NCBI RefSeq assembly: GCF_001709345.1
Contig: NZ_MDTQ01000001.1
Coordinates: 868,001 to 932,000 of the forward strand
Source: Terasakiispira papahanaumokuakeensis
GTDB taxonomy: Bacteria > Pseudomonadota > Gammaproteobacteria > Pseudomonadales > Halomonadaceae
Direction of reading: 5' to 3'
DNA: 64,000 bases
A program made the position numbers and the translations under genes. A model generated the notes under the pieces. The model had not been told where the DNA came from. It searched no databases and worked only from the letters and a program-made list of their open reading frames with translations. This document shows positions 44,208-53,612 of the stretch, one piece after another; the first letter of the stretch is position 1; each line of letters starts with the position of its first letter.

Positions 44208-46076
44208 ATGACGCTTTCATTTCGGCAGCGCTTATTGATACCTATTTTGGCATTATTGTTGGTGGGGTTGATTACTTTAGGGCTCGTAGCCAACCGGCTG
44301 TTGAGCCATGAAGTCCAACAGGCCACAGAGGGTGAGATTAACAATACATTAAGAGCCGCAGAGATCTTCGTGAATGGCTGGGTGAAGGCGAAAGGGAATG
44401 TGTTGAGATCAGTGGCTCAACATTTGCCGAAAGATCCTCAGCGTTGGCCTGAAGCCTTGACTACCGCGCGTGATGCTGCCGGTTATGATTTGACTTATGT
44501 CGGCACAAGTGAAGGCAAAATGGTGCAATCATTGCCTGAACCGCCTTTACCGGCGGGTTATGATCCGCGTAAACGGCCTTGGTATAGCGCCGCTCAGCGA
44601 GCCGGTCAGCTGACGGTGACGGCACCTTATATGGGCGCTAGCCCGGCAGTCCCTTTGATTTCACTGGTGAGTCCCTTAAGAAACGGCGTGGATGGGGTGA
44701 TTGCCGGTGATATCCAGCTGTCTTCATTGACCGAAGAACTGTTGACGCTAAAGACGCGCTGGACATCGCAGCTATGGTTGTTGGATCCGAATGGTCAGCT
44801 GATTGCACACCCGGATGCCGGTTATTTTCAAAAACCTGTTTCTGAGTTGATTGCTGCTACCGAGCTGCCCGCTCAAGATGGCGTGATTAAAACTCTGCAC
44901 TACCAGGATCGTGACTGGTTTGTCGCGACCCGCACTTATGCCAATACCGGATGGCGTTTTGTCCTCTTAGTTGATAAACGTGAGGCCACTGTTGCGAAAG
45001 GGCGTTTAGTGTGGCAGTTAGCGAGCATTGGGCTTGTGATTCTAGTCGTGGTGGCCACAGCGCTGTTGTTGTTAGTGGGCTATCTGACCCGGCCGTTACG
45101 CCGTTTAGCGGCGTTGATGAATGATATTTCGACGGGGGAAGGTGATTTGACTCGGCGCTTGGATGTTGAACGTCAAGATGAGTTCGGTCAGGTCAGTCAA
45201 GCGTTTAACCAATTTATTGCCCGGTTGCAGTCGACGATTCGTGAAGTGATTCAACTGGCGGCGCGTTTGAATGACGATGCGCGGTCAACAGCGGATCAGA
45301 GCCATCTGACTCTGGATGAGATTGCCCGTCAGCAGCAAGAGTTATCGCAACTTTCCGCAGCGGCACAGCAGATGTCGGCAGCAACCGGTGAGATTGCGGG
45401 TAATGCTGAGGCAACGGCGACAGCGGCTCAAGAGGCGGCTGATTCAACTCAAACCGGTTTGAGCGTGGTCGAGCAAAATCGAGAAGCGATCAGTCGTCTG
45501 GCGGATCAGGTGAATCAGGCCAGTGGCGTGATTGGTGATGTTGATGAGCAAGTACAGAATATCACTGGTATTTTGGCGACGATTCAAGGGATTGCCGAAC
45601 AAACGAATTTATTGGCACTGAATGCTGCTATTGAAGCGGCGCGTGCCGGTGAGCATGGCCGCGGATTCGCCGTGGTGGCGGATGAAGTCAGGGATTTATC
45701 TAGCCGAACACATCGCTCGACCGAAGAAATTCAGCACATGATCGACGATCTCAAGCGTGTCACTCAACGGGCGGTTGAAGGGATGACCTCCAGTGAAGCG
45801 ATGGCACACGAGAGTGTCGATAATGCGGCTCAAGCCGCTGAGCGATTGCGCCAAATTGACGAATTCAATACGCGCATCCGCGATATGGCGGCGCAAATTG
45901 CCAGTGCTGTCGAAGAGCAAAATGCCGTGACCTCAGAGATGAGCGGTAATACCGAGCAAATTCGAGAAGTCTCTGAAGCCTTGGCGACTCAAGCGGAAAG
46001 CGGTCGTCAGCGGGCGCAAGAGTTAAGTCAGGTCGCTAATGCATTAAAAGCATTAACCGATCGGTTCCGAGTGTAA
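44208..46076 (+). CDS. Methyl-accepting chemotaxis protein, Cache type (paralogue 3 of 3)
   Basis: A 622-aa receptor, same domain order as the preceding two. The Cache motif is complete: Y118, R123, W125 and Y126 in [10 protein letters not shown] and D168 in GVIAGDIQL. Amino-acid sensing is predicted. GGAGAACTG precedes the ATG. The periplasmic domain differs considerably from paralogues 1 and 2 while the signalling domain is nearly the same, the usual sign of ligand diversification after duplication. Confidence 0.93.
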   Translation: MTLSFRQRLLIPILALLLVGLITLGLVANRLLSHEVQQATEGEINNTLRAAEIFVNGWVKAKGNVLRSVAQHLPKDPQRWPEALTTARDAAGYDLTYVGTSEGKMVQSLPEPPLPAGYDPRKRPWYSAAQRAGQLTVTAPYMGASPAVPLISLVSPLRNGVDGVIAGDIQLSSLTEELLTLKTRWTSQLWLLDPNGQLIAHPDAGYFQKPVSELIAATELPAQDGVIKTLHYQDRDWFVATRTYANTGWRFVLLVDKREATVAKGRLVWQLASIGLVILVVVATALLLLVGYLTRPLRRLAALMNDISTGEGDLTRRLDVERQDEFGQVSQAFNQFIARLQSTIREVIQLAARLNDDARSTADQSHLTLDEIARQQQELSQLSAAAQQMSAATGEIAGNAEATATAAQEAADSTQTGLSVVEQNREAISRLADQVNQASGVIGDVDEQVQNITGILATIQGIAEQTNLLALNAAIEAARAGEHGRGFAVVADEVRDLSSRTHRSTEEIQHMIDDLKRVTQRAVEGMTSSEAMAHESVDNAAQAAERLRQIDEFNTRIRDMAAQIASAVEEQNAVTSEMSGNTEQIREVSEALATQAESGRQRAQELSQVANALKALTDRFRV

Positions 46077-46528
46077 GTGTCAATGTAAGTGTAATAGCCG
46101 CTGTTATGAGGAAGTTGAGCCCCAGGATGGGATCGTCGCATTGAAGGATCAATGGCTGCGCTTGGCGTCCAGAGGACGTCAAGCGGGCTTTATTGAGGGC
46201 GCTCCCCATTCCGACTGACCACTCCTGAGCTTTCCCCGCTGTCTTTTCTCTGAATTTCACTGTCTAGCGAGGCCTGTTGATCATGATGATCAGGCTTGAT
46301 GCTTGACCCTGTGACACGAACTGATCAGTGTGCTTTTGACGGTGGCCGGTAGGGGCTTATAACCTTAGTCTTATTTTTTAAACGGTCGTTTGTCTCAACT
46401 TTGGCCTTGGTGATAGAGTCAGAAGATGGGTGAATAAAATCTGAATGCCGGGTTGGTCCGGCCCTTGTGATCCCCGTGGCCTCAATCGTTTGAGGGATTC
46501 GATGAATAACAACAATCTGGAGGTCTTC
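46077..46528. other. Spacer after chemoreceptor 3
   Basis: A 12-bp unit GTAAGTGT(C)AAT is repeated across the stop codon (46071-46094). A hairpin CGCTTGGCGTCC / GGACGTCAAGCG (46159-46185, one mismatch, 3-nt loop) is a probable terminator. No gene was found; the YCF48-type gene has CTGGAGG just before its start. Confidence 0.6.
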
Positions 46529-47692
46529 ATGCGTGTTGGCCGGCGGTTTGGCTGTCTATCTTTGTTGATGGCGAGCGTTTGGAGTGCGTCATCACAAGCC
46601 GCGACAGATCCGAATAGTTTGCTGTACCCCGCGCTCAAAGCGCCGCTAGCCTCGCAGGCCTTACTGCTGGATGCGGCCACCGCGCCACAGCGGCAGTTGA
46701 TTGTGGGCGAGCACGGTATTGTGTTGTACCACGACCAAGCGTCTGCAAGCTGGCAGCAGGCTGATGTGCCGGTCAGCACCATGCTGACTGCAGTGACGCA
46801 TGTCGCCGATGACATTTGGCTGGCGGTGGGCCATGACGGCATCATTATTCGCAGTACTGATAATGGGGCTCACTGGTCGCTGGTGCATCATGAAGTCAAG
46901 GCGCGTAAGGCAAGGGCCCAAGCCGATATTGAGCGCCTGAAAAAAGAGATCGCGGCGCTTTCTGAGACGGATGCCGGTGAGGCCTACCCTGATGAGGGGG
47001 ATGCAGATCAACCCAGTCTGGATGATCTTGAATATGCATTGGATGATGCCCGTTTTGCACTCGAACACAATGATGTACCGCCCCTGCTGGATGTGATGAT
47101 GCTGGATGCCCAGCATGGTTTTGCTGCCGGGGGGTATAACACCCTGTTGGAAACACACGATGCGGGTGTGTCTTGGCAATATGTTGCTGATCGGCTGCCT
47201 AACCCCGAAGGCTTGCATAATAATGTGATGGCGCAGGATGGTCAGGGCCATGTGTGGCTGGCGGGTGAGCGAGGGAGCCTTTATCGCTCGGATGATCAAG
47301 GCCAGACCTGGCATAGCGAAAATTCTCCTTATACCGGTTCTTGGTTTGCTTTAACGGCTCTGCCTGATGGCGGCCTGATTCTGGCCGGTTTACGGGGCCA
47401 TGCCTATTGGCGACAGCCTGATAGTGAGACATGGCAGTCACTGAATTTGCCCACTGAAACGACGTTTAATGGTGCCAAGGTGCTGCCGAATGATCAGGTG
47501 GTCTTATTAGGGCAGGGTGGTATTTTTGCCCACGGAGTATTACCCCATTTGACGCTATCGGCATTGCCGGAGCGAGAATCACTGCTGACGGCGATCAAGC
47601 GTAAGGATCAGGTGATCGGGGTGGGGCAAGGCGGTATTCATCGCCTGTCGTTTTCTGCGGATTCGGCCGCGCATCAGGAGGAAGCTAAATAA
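46529..47692 (+). CDS. YCF48/BNR-repeat exported protein
   Basis: A 387-aa protein with signal peptide (MRVGRRFGCLSLLMASVWSA, cleaved near SSQA) and a beta-propeller of the YCF48 or sialidase-repeat kind: IIRSTDNGAHWSLV, TLLETHDAGVSWQYV and SLYRSDDQGQTWHS are Asp-box-like repeats. A charged helical insert lies at about residues 125-175. The ATG at 46529 has GGAGG 5 nt upstream. The stop overlaps the start of the RND exporter (TAATG), so the two are made together and this protein is probably a periplasmic partner of that exporter. Confidence 0.85.
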   Translation: MRVGRRFGCLSLLMASVWSASSQAATDPNSLLYPALKAPLASQALLLDAATAPQRQLIVGEHGIVLYHDQASASWQQADVPVSTMLTAVTHVADDIWLAVGHDGIIIRSTDNGAHWSLVHHEVKARKARAQADIERLKKEIAALSETDAGEAYPDEGDADQPSLDDLEYALDDARFALEHNDVPPLLDVMMLDAQHGFAAGGYNTLLETHDAGVSWQYVADRLPNPEGLHNNVMAQDGQGHVWLAGERGSLYRSDDQGQTWHSENSPYTGSWFALTALPDGGLILAGLRGHAYWRQPDSETWQSLNLPTETTFNGAKVLPNDQVVLLGQGGIFAHGVLPHLTLSALPERESLLTAIKRKDQVIGVGQGGIHRLSFSADSAAHQEEAK

Positions 47693-50043
47693 TGACATCA
47701 TCTGTGACTCCCCCTGATCAGCATCCTCAGGCCAATACGCAAGGCCCATGGATTGAGCGCCTGTTCTTCAAACATCGTGTCTTCTGGTGTGTGTTGTTTG
47801 TGATCGTCACCTTGTTGTTGGGGTGGCGGGCGACAATGGTGAAACCTGAGGCCAGTTTTGAAAAGCTGATCCCTTTGACCCACCCCTACATTGAGAATCT
47901 CATGGCCCGGCGCGATGACCTTAAAGGGCTAGCGAATTCGGTGCGCATTGCGGTGACAGTGAAAGGGGATGGCGACATCTTTGATGCTGATTACATGGCG
48001 CATCTGCGCAAAGTGTATGACGAAGTGATGTTTATGCCGGGGGTGGATCGTTCAGCGGTCAAGTCGCTTTGGGCCCCCTCAGTGCGTTGGACGGAGGTGA
48101 CGGAGGCAGGGTTTGCCGGTGGGACGGTCATTCCTGACACTTATTCTGGCGATGCGGCTAGCCTGAAGCGGTTGCGTGAGAATGTCTTGAAATCGGGCCA
48201 GGTCGGTATTCTGGTCGCCAATGATTTTCGGTCGACGATCATTCAAGCGCCGCTGTTGGAAACGGTGGATGGGCAGCCGCTGGATTATCAAGCCATGTCG
48301 GCGCGGTTGAATGAACTGCGCACTCAGTTTTCGACCGACCAGTATGATATTCGTATCATCGGCTTTGCCAAGTTGATTGGTGATTTGATCGATGGGGCGA
48401 CCCAAGTGGTCTTCTTCTTCCTCTTGGCGATTGCGATTACCTTTGTCCTGTTGTGGCTTTATTCGCGCTGTTTGGTCAGCACCATTATCCCCCTGGTGTG
48501 CTCGATCATTGCCGTTATCTGGCAGTTGGGCTTGTTACAGTTGATGGGCTATGGTCTTGATCCTTACTCGATGCTGGTGCCTTTTCTGGTCTTTGCGATT
48601 GCGGTTTCCCACGGGGTTCAGGTGATCAATGCCACGGCCATCGAAGCAGCTCAAGGCGCGGGCAAAATGATGGCCGCCCGACTGGCGTTCCGAGGGCTTT
48701 ATATTGCTGGGATGCTGGCGCTGGTTTCGGATGCCATTGGGTTTATGACGCTGTTGTTTATTGAAATCCAGGTGATTCAAGATCTGGCCATCGCAGCGGC
48801 CCTCGGGGTGGCGGTGGTGATCCTGACCAACTTGGTGTTGTTACCTATCCTGATGTCTTGGTTAGGGGTGAGCCGCACGAGCATTGAGCGGGTCGACCGG
48901 GCTCAGCATCAGACCTCGCCGATATGGCATCGCCTGTCTTTTTTGAGTCATGCTCGGGCGGCGCCTATTTCCTTACTGATCGCATTAGGGCTTGGGATTG
49001 TCGGCTTATATGGCAGTAGCCAATTGCAAATCGGGGATTTGGATGAAGGCGCCCCTGAGCTGCGCCCAGACTCTCAGTACAATCAAGATAATGCCTATAT
49101 CACCCATCACTATGCCACTTCCGCTGATGTTCTGGTGGTGATGGTGACGACCCCTGAGCAGCAGTGCGTGGCCTATCCCGCAATGCAGATGGTGGATCGG
49201 TTCGAATGGATGATGCGTAATGTCGAGGGCGTGCAAGGGACGCTGTCTCCAGTCAGTATTGCCAAGCGTGTGATTGCCGGTTTCAACGAAGGCAGTTTGA
49301 AATGGCAAACCTTATCTCGTAATCAATACGTGCTGAACCAGGCGATGAGTAATGTGCCACCGGGGTTGGTCAATAACCGATGTGATCTGTTGCCGGTGAT
49401 TCTGTATTTGCAGGATCATAAAGCTGAGACCTTGTCGCGGGTGACGCATCAGGTGGAAAATTTTGCTTCTGCTCATAATAGTGATCATGCACGCTTTATG
49501 TTGGCGGCCGGTAGTGCCGGGATTGAAGCGGCGACCAATGAAGAAATTCGGCGTGCACAGAACTTTATGTTGGCCTTTGTTTATGCGGTGGTGTCGATCT
49601 TAGTCTTAGTGACATTCCGCAGCTGGCGCGCGGTGGTCTGTATTGTCGCTCCTCTGGGGTTGACGTCGGTACTGTGTCAGGCGTTGATGGCTTGGTTGGG
49701 CATCGGTGTAAAAGTCGCCACCTTACCGGTGATTGCGCTGGGTGTCGGGATCGGGGTCGACTACGGCATTTATATCTATTCACGCTTGAAGGCCTACATG
49801 CAGGCGGGCGAGCGATTGCAAGATGCCTATTACCATACCCTGCGCTCGACTGGTAAAGCCGTGAGTTTTACGGGATTAACCTTGGCGATTGGCGTCGGCA
49901 CTTGGGCCTTCTCGCCGATTAAATTCCAGGCGGATATGGGGATTCTGCTGACCTTTATGTTCCTATGGAACATGATTGGTGCGCTGTGGTTGTTGCCTGC
50001 GATTGCGCATTATCTATTAGGCCGAAAACAGCCTGCATCATAG
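47692..50043 (+). CDS. RND/MMPL-family exporter
   Basis: A 783-aa inner-membrane protein with two six-helix halves (about 30-400 and 425-780), each with a large periplasmic loop. PFLVFAIAVSHGVQVINATA and VIALGVGIGVDYGIYIYSRL are the conserved fourth-helix motifs that carry the proton-relay acidic residue, the latter with Asp. Such sterol-sensing-like RND proteins export hydrophobic compounds or lipids. The pairing with a YCF48 protein is seen in many gammaproteobacteria, usually with DUF1302 and DUF1329 genes, which are absent here. A terminator follows. Confidence 0.9.
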   Translation: MTSSVTPPDQHPQANTQGPWIERLFFKHRVFWCVLFVIVTLLLGWRATMVKPEASFEKLIPLTHPYIENLMARRDDLKGLANSVRIAVTVKGDGDIFDADYMAHLRKVYDEVMFMPGVDRSAVKSLWAPSVRWTEVTEAGFAGGTVIPDTYSGDAASLKRLRENVLKSGQVGILVANDFRSTIIQAPLLETVDGQPLDYQAMSARLNELRTQFSTDQYDIRIIGFAKLIGDLIDGATQVVFFFLLAIAITFVLLWLYSRCLVSTIIPLVCSIIAVIWQLGLLQLMGYGLDPYSMLVPFLVFAIAVSHGVQVINATAIEAAQGAGKMMAARLAFRGLYIAGMLALVSDAIGFMTLLFIEIQVIQDLAIAAALGVAVVILTNLVLLPILMSWLGVSRTSIERVDRAQHQTSPIWHRLSFLSHARAAPISLLIALGLGIVGLYGSSQLQIGDLDEGAPELRPDSQYNQDNAYITHHYATSADVLVVMVTTPEQQCVAYPAMQMVDRFEWMMRNVEGVQGTLSPVSIAKRVIAGFNEGSLKWQTLSRNQYVLNQAMSNVPPGLVNNRCDLLPVILYLQDHKAETLSRVTHQVENFASAHNSDHARFMLAAGSAGIEAATNEEIRRAQNFMLAFVYAVVSILVLVTFRSWRAVVCIVAPLGLTSVLCQALMAWLGIGVKVATLPVIALGVGIGVDYGIYIYSRLKAYMQAGERLQDAYYHTLRSTGKAVSFTGLTLAIGVGTWAFSPIKFQADMGILLTFMFLWNMIGALWLLPAIAHYLLGRKQPAS

Positions 50044-50077
50044 ACAACGACTCATCACTCAAACACGATATCGATTT

Positions 50078-50101
50078 AACCCCGGCTTGCCGGGGTTTTT
50101 T
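50078..50101 (+). terminator. Rho-independent terminator of the exporter operon
   Basis: AACCCCGGC / GCCGGGGTT with a very small loop, followed by T6. Confidence 0.85.
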
Positions 50102-50183
50102 ATATGGGATTTATATCGCAGTATCTTGTCTTTATGGATCTCAAGATTGATCGCAAGTCACTCATCACAATAAGGCGCATATC

Positions 50184-51110
50184 ATGTCTGATTTACCTCT
50201 TGGGTTGGTTGGTGTGGGCAAAATAGCGCGTGACCAGCACCTGCCTGCGATAGCCGTAACGTCAGCTTGTCACTGTGTGGCGACGGCTGATCCTTATGCA
50301 AGCTTACCTGATGTACCCAGCTACGATTCCTTGACCGCTATGCTGGATGATAACCCCGGATTAAAAGCCGTATCGATTTGTACGCCCACTCACTTACGTT
50401 ATGAGCAAGCGCGGCAGGCGTTATTGCGTGGCCGACATGTGTTGTTAGAAAAGCCACCGGGGGCCACGCTCAGTGAGGTCGAAGCTTTGGTGGCATTAGC
50501 CGAGCAGCAAGGTGTGACCCTGTTCGCTGCCTTGCACTCTCGCTTTGCGCCGGGGGTGAGCAAAGCTCAGCAATGGCTTGCTCAGCGCCGGATTCACCAT
50601 GTTGATATTCAGTGGAAGGAAGATGTCCGTGTGTGGCATCCAGGTCAAGCGTGGATCTGGCAGGCCGGAGGAATGGGCGTGTTTGATCCGGGCATTAATG
50701 CCTTTTCAATCGCCACGGCGATTTTACCCCAGCCCTTTTTTCTGCAGCAGGCTCGCCTGGACGTACCGCGTAATTGTCAAACGCCTATTGCGGCTGATCT
50801 GACTTTCCGGGATGAAAATGGCGCGTCTATTGGCGCTCATTTTGACTTTCGTCAGCAAGGCCCTCAAACCTGGGATATTCACGTGGAAACGGATGGGGGC
50901 TTGCTCAGCTTAACCCAAGGCGGTTGTCAATTAAGTATCCAAGGTGACGTGATTGTCAATGAGCCCGAACATGAATATGCCGGCCTTTATGCGCACTTTG
51001 TGGAGTTGGTGTCAGCACAGCAAAGTGATGTGGATATGGCACCGCTAAGGCTGGTGGCTGATGCCTTTTTATATGGCCGTCGGGAAATGGTTGAGGCATT
51101 TGTTGAGTAG
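50184..51110 (+). CDS. L-arabinose / D-galactose 1-dehydrogenase (Gfo/Idh/MocA family)
   Basis: A 308-aa NAD(P)-dependent dehydrogenase that oxidises L-arabinose (or D-galactose) to the lactone. The dinucleotide fold starts GLVGVGKIARDQHLPAIAV; LLEKPPGATLSEVEAL holds the catalytic lysine; WKEDVRVWHPGQAWIWQAGG and GVFDPGINAFSI are strongly like the L-arabinose 1-dehydrogenase of Azospirillum brasilense as I remember it (about 308 aa). Proximity to a mutarotase and araFGH supports this role in the non-phosphorylative pathway. Lactonase and dehydratase genes are not in the window. Confidence 0.85.
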   Translation: MSDLPLGLVGVGKIARDQHLPAIAVTSACHCVATADPYASLPDVPSYDSLTAMLDDNPGLKAVSICTPTHLRYEQARQALLRGRHVLLEKPPGATLSEVEALVALAEQQGVTLFAALHSRFAPGVSKAQQWLAQRRIHHVDIQWKEDVRVWHPGQAWIWQAGGMGVFDPGINAFSIATAILPQPFFLQQARLDVPRNCQTPIAADLTFRDENGASIGAHFDFRQQGPQTWDIHVETDGGLLSLTQGGCQLSIQGDVIVNEPEHEYAGLYAHFVELVSAQQSDVDMAPLRLVADAFLYGRREMVEAFVE

Positions 51111-51319
51111 GCTAATGCCCCACTTTAGTCGTGTATGGATGAGACCGCCGTTGCGGAAACCACTCATTTATCAGTCTTTTTCTTTGAGATAACCAAAATG
51201 ATATTGAGTTCAGCCGACTTTGATATTGGTTGGTTATAGCGTGCTTCGTTAGGGTAGTGATACATCAGCGGTTCTCCTACCGCTTGAATAACAATAATGA
51301 TGATAAGAGGAGAGCGATC

Positions 51320-52465
51320 GTGCGCTATGGAAGGGACTCATACGTGGACGACAAGCTGGCTACACCCGTATGCAAGCGCGTGGAAACTCAACCGTTTGGC
51401 CAGCTGCCGGATGGTCGTCAGGTTGAGATTTATCAATTGACCAATGCGCAGGCTATTGAGCTTCATATCACTCATTACGGTGGCACCATTGTGTCGCTGA
51501 AAACGCCAGATCATTCAGGTCATCTGGATGACATTGTTCTGGGATTTGACACTTTATCCGCTTATCTTTCAAAAGCTTATCAGCAGGTTAACCCTTATTT
51601 CGGTGCTTTGATTGGCCGATATGGCAACCGCATTGATCATGGCCGCTTTACCCTCAATGGCCAAGCCTACACTTTGGCTACTAATGATGGCACTCATCAC
51701 CTCCATGGCGGTGATCAAGGCTTTGATCGCGTGTTATGGCAAGCCCAACCCTTTAGTCACGATACGGCCTCAGGAGTCGTGTTGCGTTATACCAGCCCGG
51801 ATGGAGAAGAAGGTTATCCCGGGACACTTGACGTTGAAGTGACCTATACCCTGACCGATCAGAACGAGCTGATCATAGACTATTGGGCAAAGACGGATCA
51901 GCCCACCCCTGTCAATCTGACTCAGCATAGTTATTTTAATCTGGAAGGTGCTGGGCAGCGCTCCATTCTTGACCACCACCTCATGCTGAATGCTGAACAG
52001 TTTACGCCCGTGGATGAGTCATTAATGCCGACGGGGGAATTACGTGCGGTCGCCGGTACACCCTTTGACTTTAGGCAACCGACCCCTGTTGGCCAAAGGA
52101 TTGATCAAGCCGATCCGCAGCTGAGTTATGGCCGTGGCTATGACCATAATTTCGTATTAAACCGTGATCAGGCTGGGGCGGATGAGGTGGTGGTTGCGGC
52201 TCGTTTATGGGCGCCATCCAGTGGTCGGGTCCTAGAAGTTGCCACCACTGAGCCGGGTATTCAGGTTTACTCGGCCAACGCTTTAGCTGGTGATTTAACC
52301 GGCCACAAGGGGCAGGTTTATTCCCGGCATGCAGGCTTGGCTTTGGAAACCCAGCACTTCCCGAATGCCCCGAATCAGGCGAATTTCCCCAACACAATTT
52401 TGATGCCTGGAACCGATTACCACTCAAGGACCGTACTGCGCTTTTCAACCTTTTCGACCCAGTAG
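51320..52465 (+). CDS. galM: Aldose 1-epimerase (mutarotase)
   Basis: A 381-aa enzyme that interconverts alpha and beta anomers of aldoses, feeding the dehydrogenase. IGRYGNRIDHGRFTLNGQAY, NLTQHSYFNLEG (catalytic His) and YSRHAGLALETQHFPNAPNQ (catalytic Glu) are hallmarks. I chose a GTG at 51320 because AAGAGGAG precedes it; the frame is open to 51230 but that part is not epimerase-like. It leads the araFGH genes 128 bp downstream. Confidence 0.9.
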   Translation: MRYGRDSYVDDKLATPVCKRVETQPFGQLPDGRQVEIYQLTNAQAIELHITHYGGTIVSLKTPDHSGHLDDIVLGFDTLSAYLSKAYQQVNPYFGALIGRYGNRIDHGRFTLNGQAYTLATNDGTHHLHGGDQGFDRVLWQAQPFSHDTASGVVLRYTSPDGEEGYPGTLDVEVTYTLTDQNELIIDYWAKTDQPTPVNLTQHSYFNLEGAGQRSILDHHLMLNAEQFTPVDESLMPTGELRAVAGTPFDFRQPTPVGQRIDQADPQLSYGRGYDHNFVLNRDQAGADEVVVAARLWAPSSGRVLEVATTEPGIQVYSANALAGDLTGHKGQVYSRHAGLALETQHFPNAPNQANFPNTILMPGTDYHSRTVLRFSTFSTQ

Positions 52466-52593
52466 TGGGTGGCCAGTAGAGGTGGATAGCTCCAGGCTCA
52501 TCGGCTGAGATGAGCCTCATTACGACGATGTCATTAACACAATAAACAGTACAACAACCAAAACAACAACCAAGCAATGAAAGGAGTCTTCAC

Positions 52594-53586
52594 ATGCGGA
52601 TCACTCAGGTCTTAACGCATTGTGCGCTATTGGGCACCTTACTGGTGGCCCCTTGGGTTCAAAGTCAGGCACAAGAGGATATCAAGATAGGCTTTATCGT
52701 GAAGAAACCCGAGCAGGCGTGGTTTATCAATGAACAGCGGGCTGCGAGCGAAATGGGTAACAAATTAGGGTTCGAGGTGGTCCGTCTAGGTGGTGAGGAT
52801 GGCCAAGCAGTATTAAGCGCGATTGATAACTTGTATGCCCAAAATGCACAGGGATTTGTCATTTGCCCGCCCGATGTCCGTCTTGGGCCTGCGATTATGC
52901 ATCGGGCCAGACAATATGACATGAAAGTCATTACCGTGGACGATCAGTTTGTGACCGCTGATGGTCAGCCGATCGAGGATGTGCCTCACCTCGGGATGTC
53001 GGGGACTAAAATTGGTCAACAGGTGGGCGAGGCCATTGTTGTCGAAATGAAGACCCGAGGCTGGGATCCTAAAGAAGTCGCAGCCTTACGTATCTCCAAT
53101 AATGAATTACCGACTGCTGTTGAGCGTACCGATGGTGCGACCCAGTCGTTATTAGCCGCAGGCTTCCCTGAAGATCATATTTTTGATGCGCCTCAGCAAA
53201 ATACCGATACCAGTAGCGCTTTTTCTGCCGCATCGCCGGTATTGGCGCAACACAGTGATTATAAACACTGGGTGATTTATGCGCTGAATGAAGAAAGTGT
53301 ACTCGGTGGTGTACGGGCGACTGAGCAGTATGGCCTGGACGCACAAGATGTTATCGGTGTGGGGATTAACGGTTCTGGGGCCGCTTTTGCTGAGTTCTCC
53401 CGGGAAAAACCGACCGGTTTTTTTGGCACTGTGGCAGTGAGTTCGACCATGCATGGCCGTCAAACGGCTGAAAATCTCTACTACTGGATTACCGAAGGCA
53501 AAGTACCTAAGGCCAATACTGAAACCGCAGGGACCTTGATGACGCGTGACAACTGGCAGGCGGTGCGCAAAGCACTGGGCCTGTAA
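52594..53586 (+). CDS. araF: Arabinose ABC transporter, periplasmic binding protein
   Basis: A 330-aa binding protein with signal peptide (ends WVQSQA). IKIGFIVKKPEQAWFINEQR, GFVICPPDVRLGPAIMHRAR and MKVITVDDQFVTADGQP match AraF of E. coli closely, including ligand-contact regions. It delivers L-arabinose (also D-galactose and D-fucose) to AraH. AAAGGAG precedes the ATG. It is first of a three-gene araFGH unit. Confidence 0.93.
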   Translation: MRITQVLTHCALLGTLLVAPWVQSQAQEDIKIGFIVKKPEQAWFINEQRAASEMGNKLGFEVVRLGGEDGQAVLSAIDNLYAQNAQGFVICPPDVRLGPAIMHRARQYDMKVITVDDQFVTADGQPIEDVPHLGMSGTKIGQQVGEAIVVEMKTRGWDPKEVAALRISNNELPTAVERTDGATQSLLAAGFPEDHIFDAPQQNTDTSSAFSAASPVLAQHSDYKHWVIYALNEESVLGGVRATEQYGLDAQDVIGVGINGSGAAFAEFSREKPTGFFGTVAVSSTMHGRQTAENLYYWITEGKVPKANTETAGTLMTRDNWQAVRKALGL

Positions 53587-53612
53587 TTGAGACATCAATG
53601 GAGGCGGCCGGT

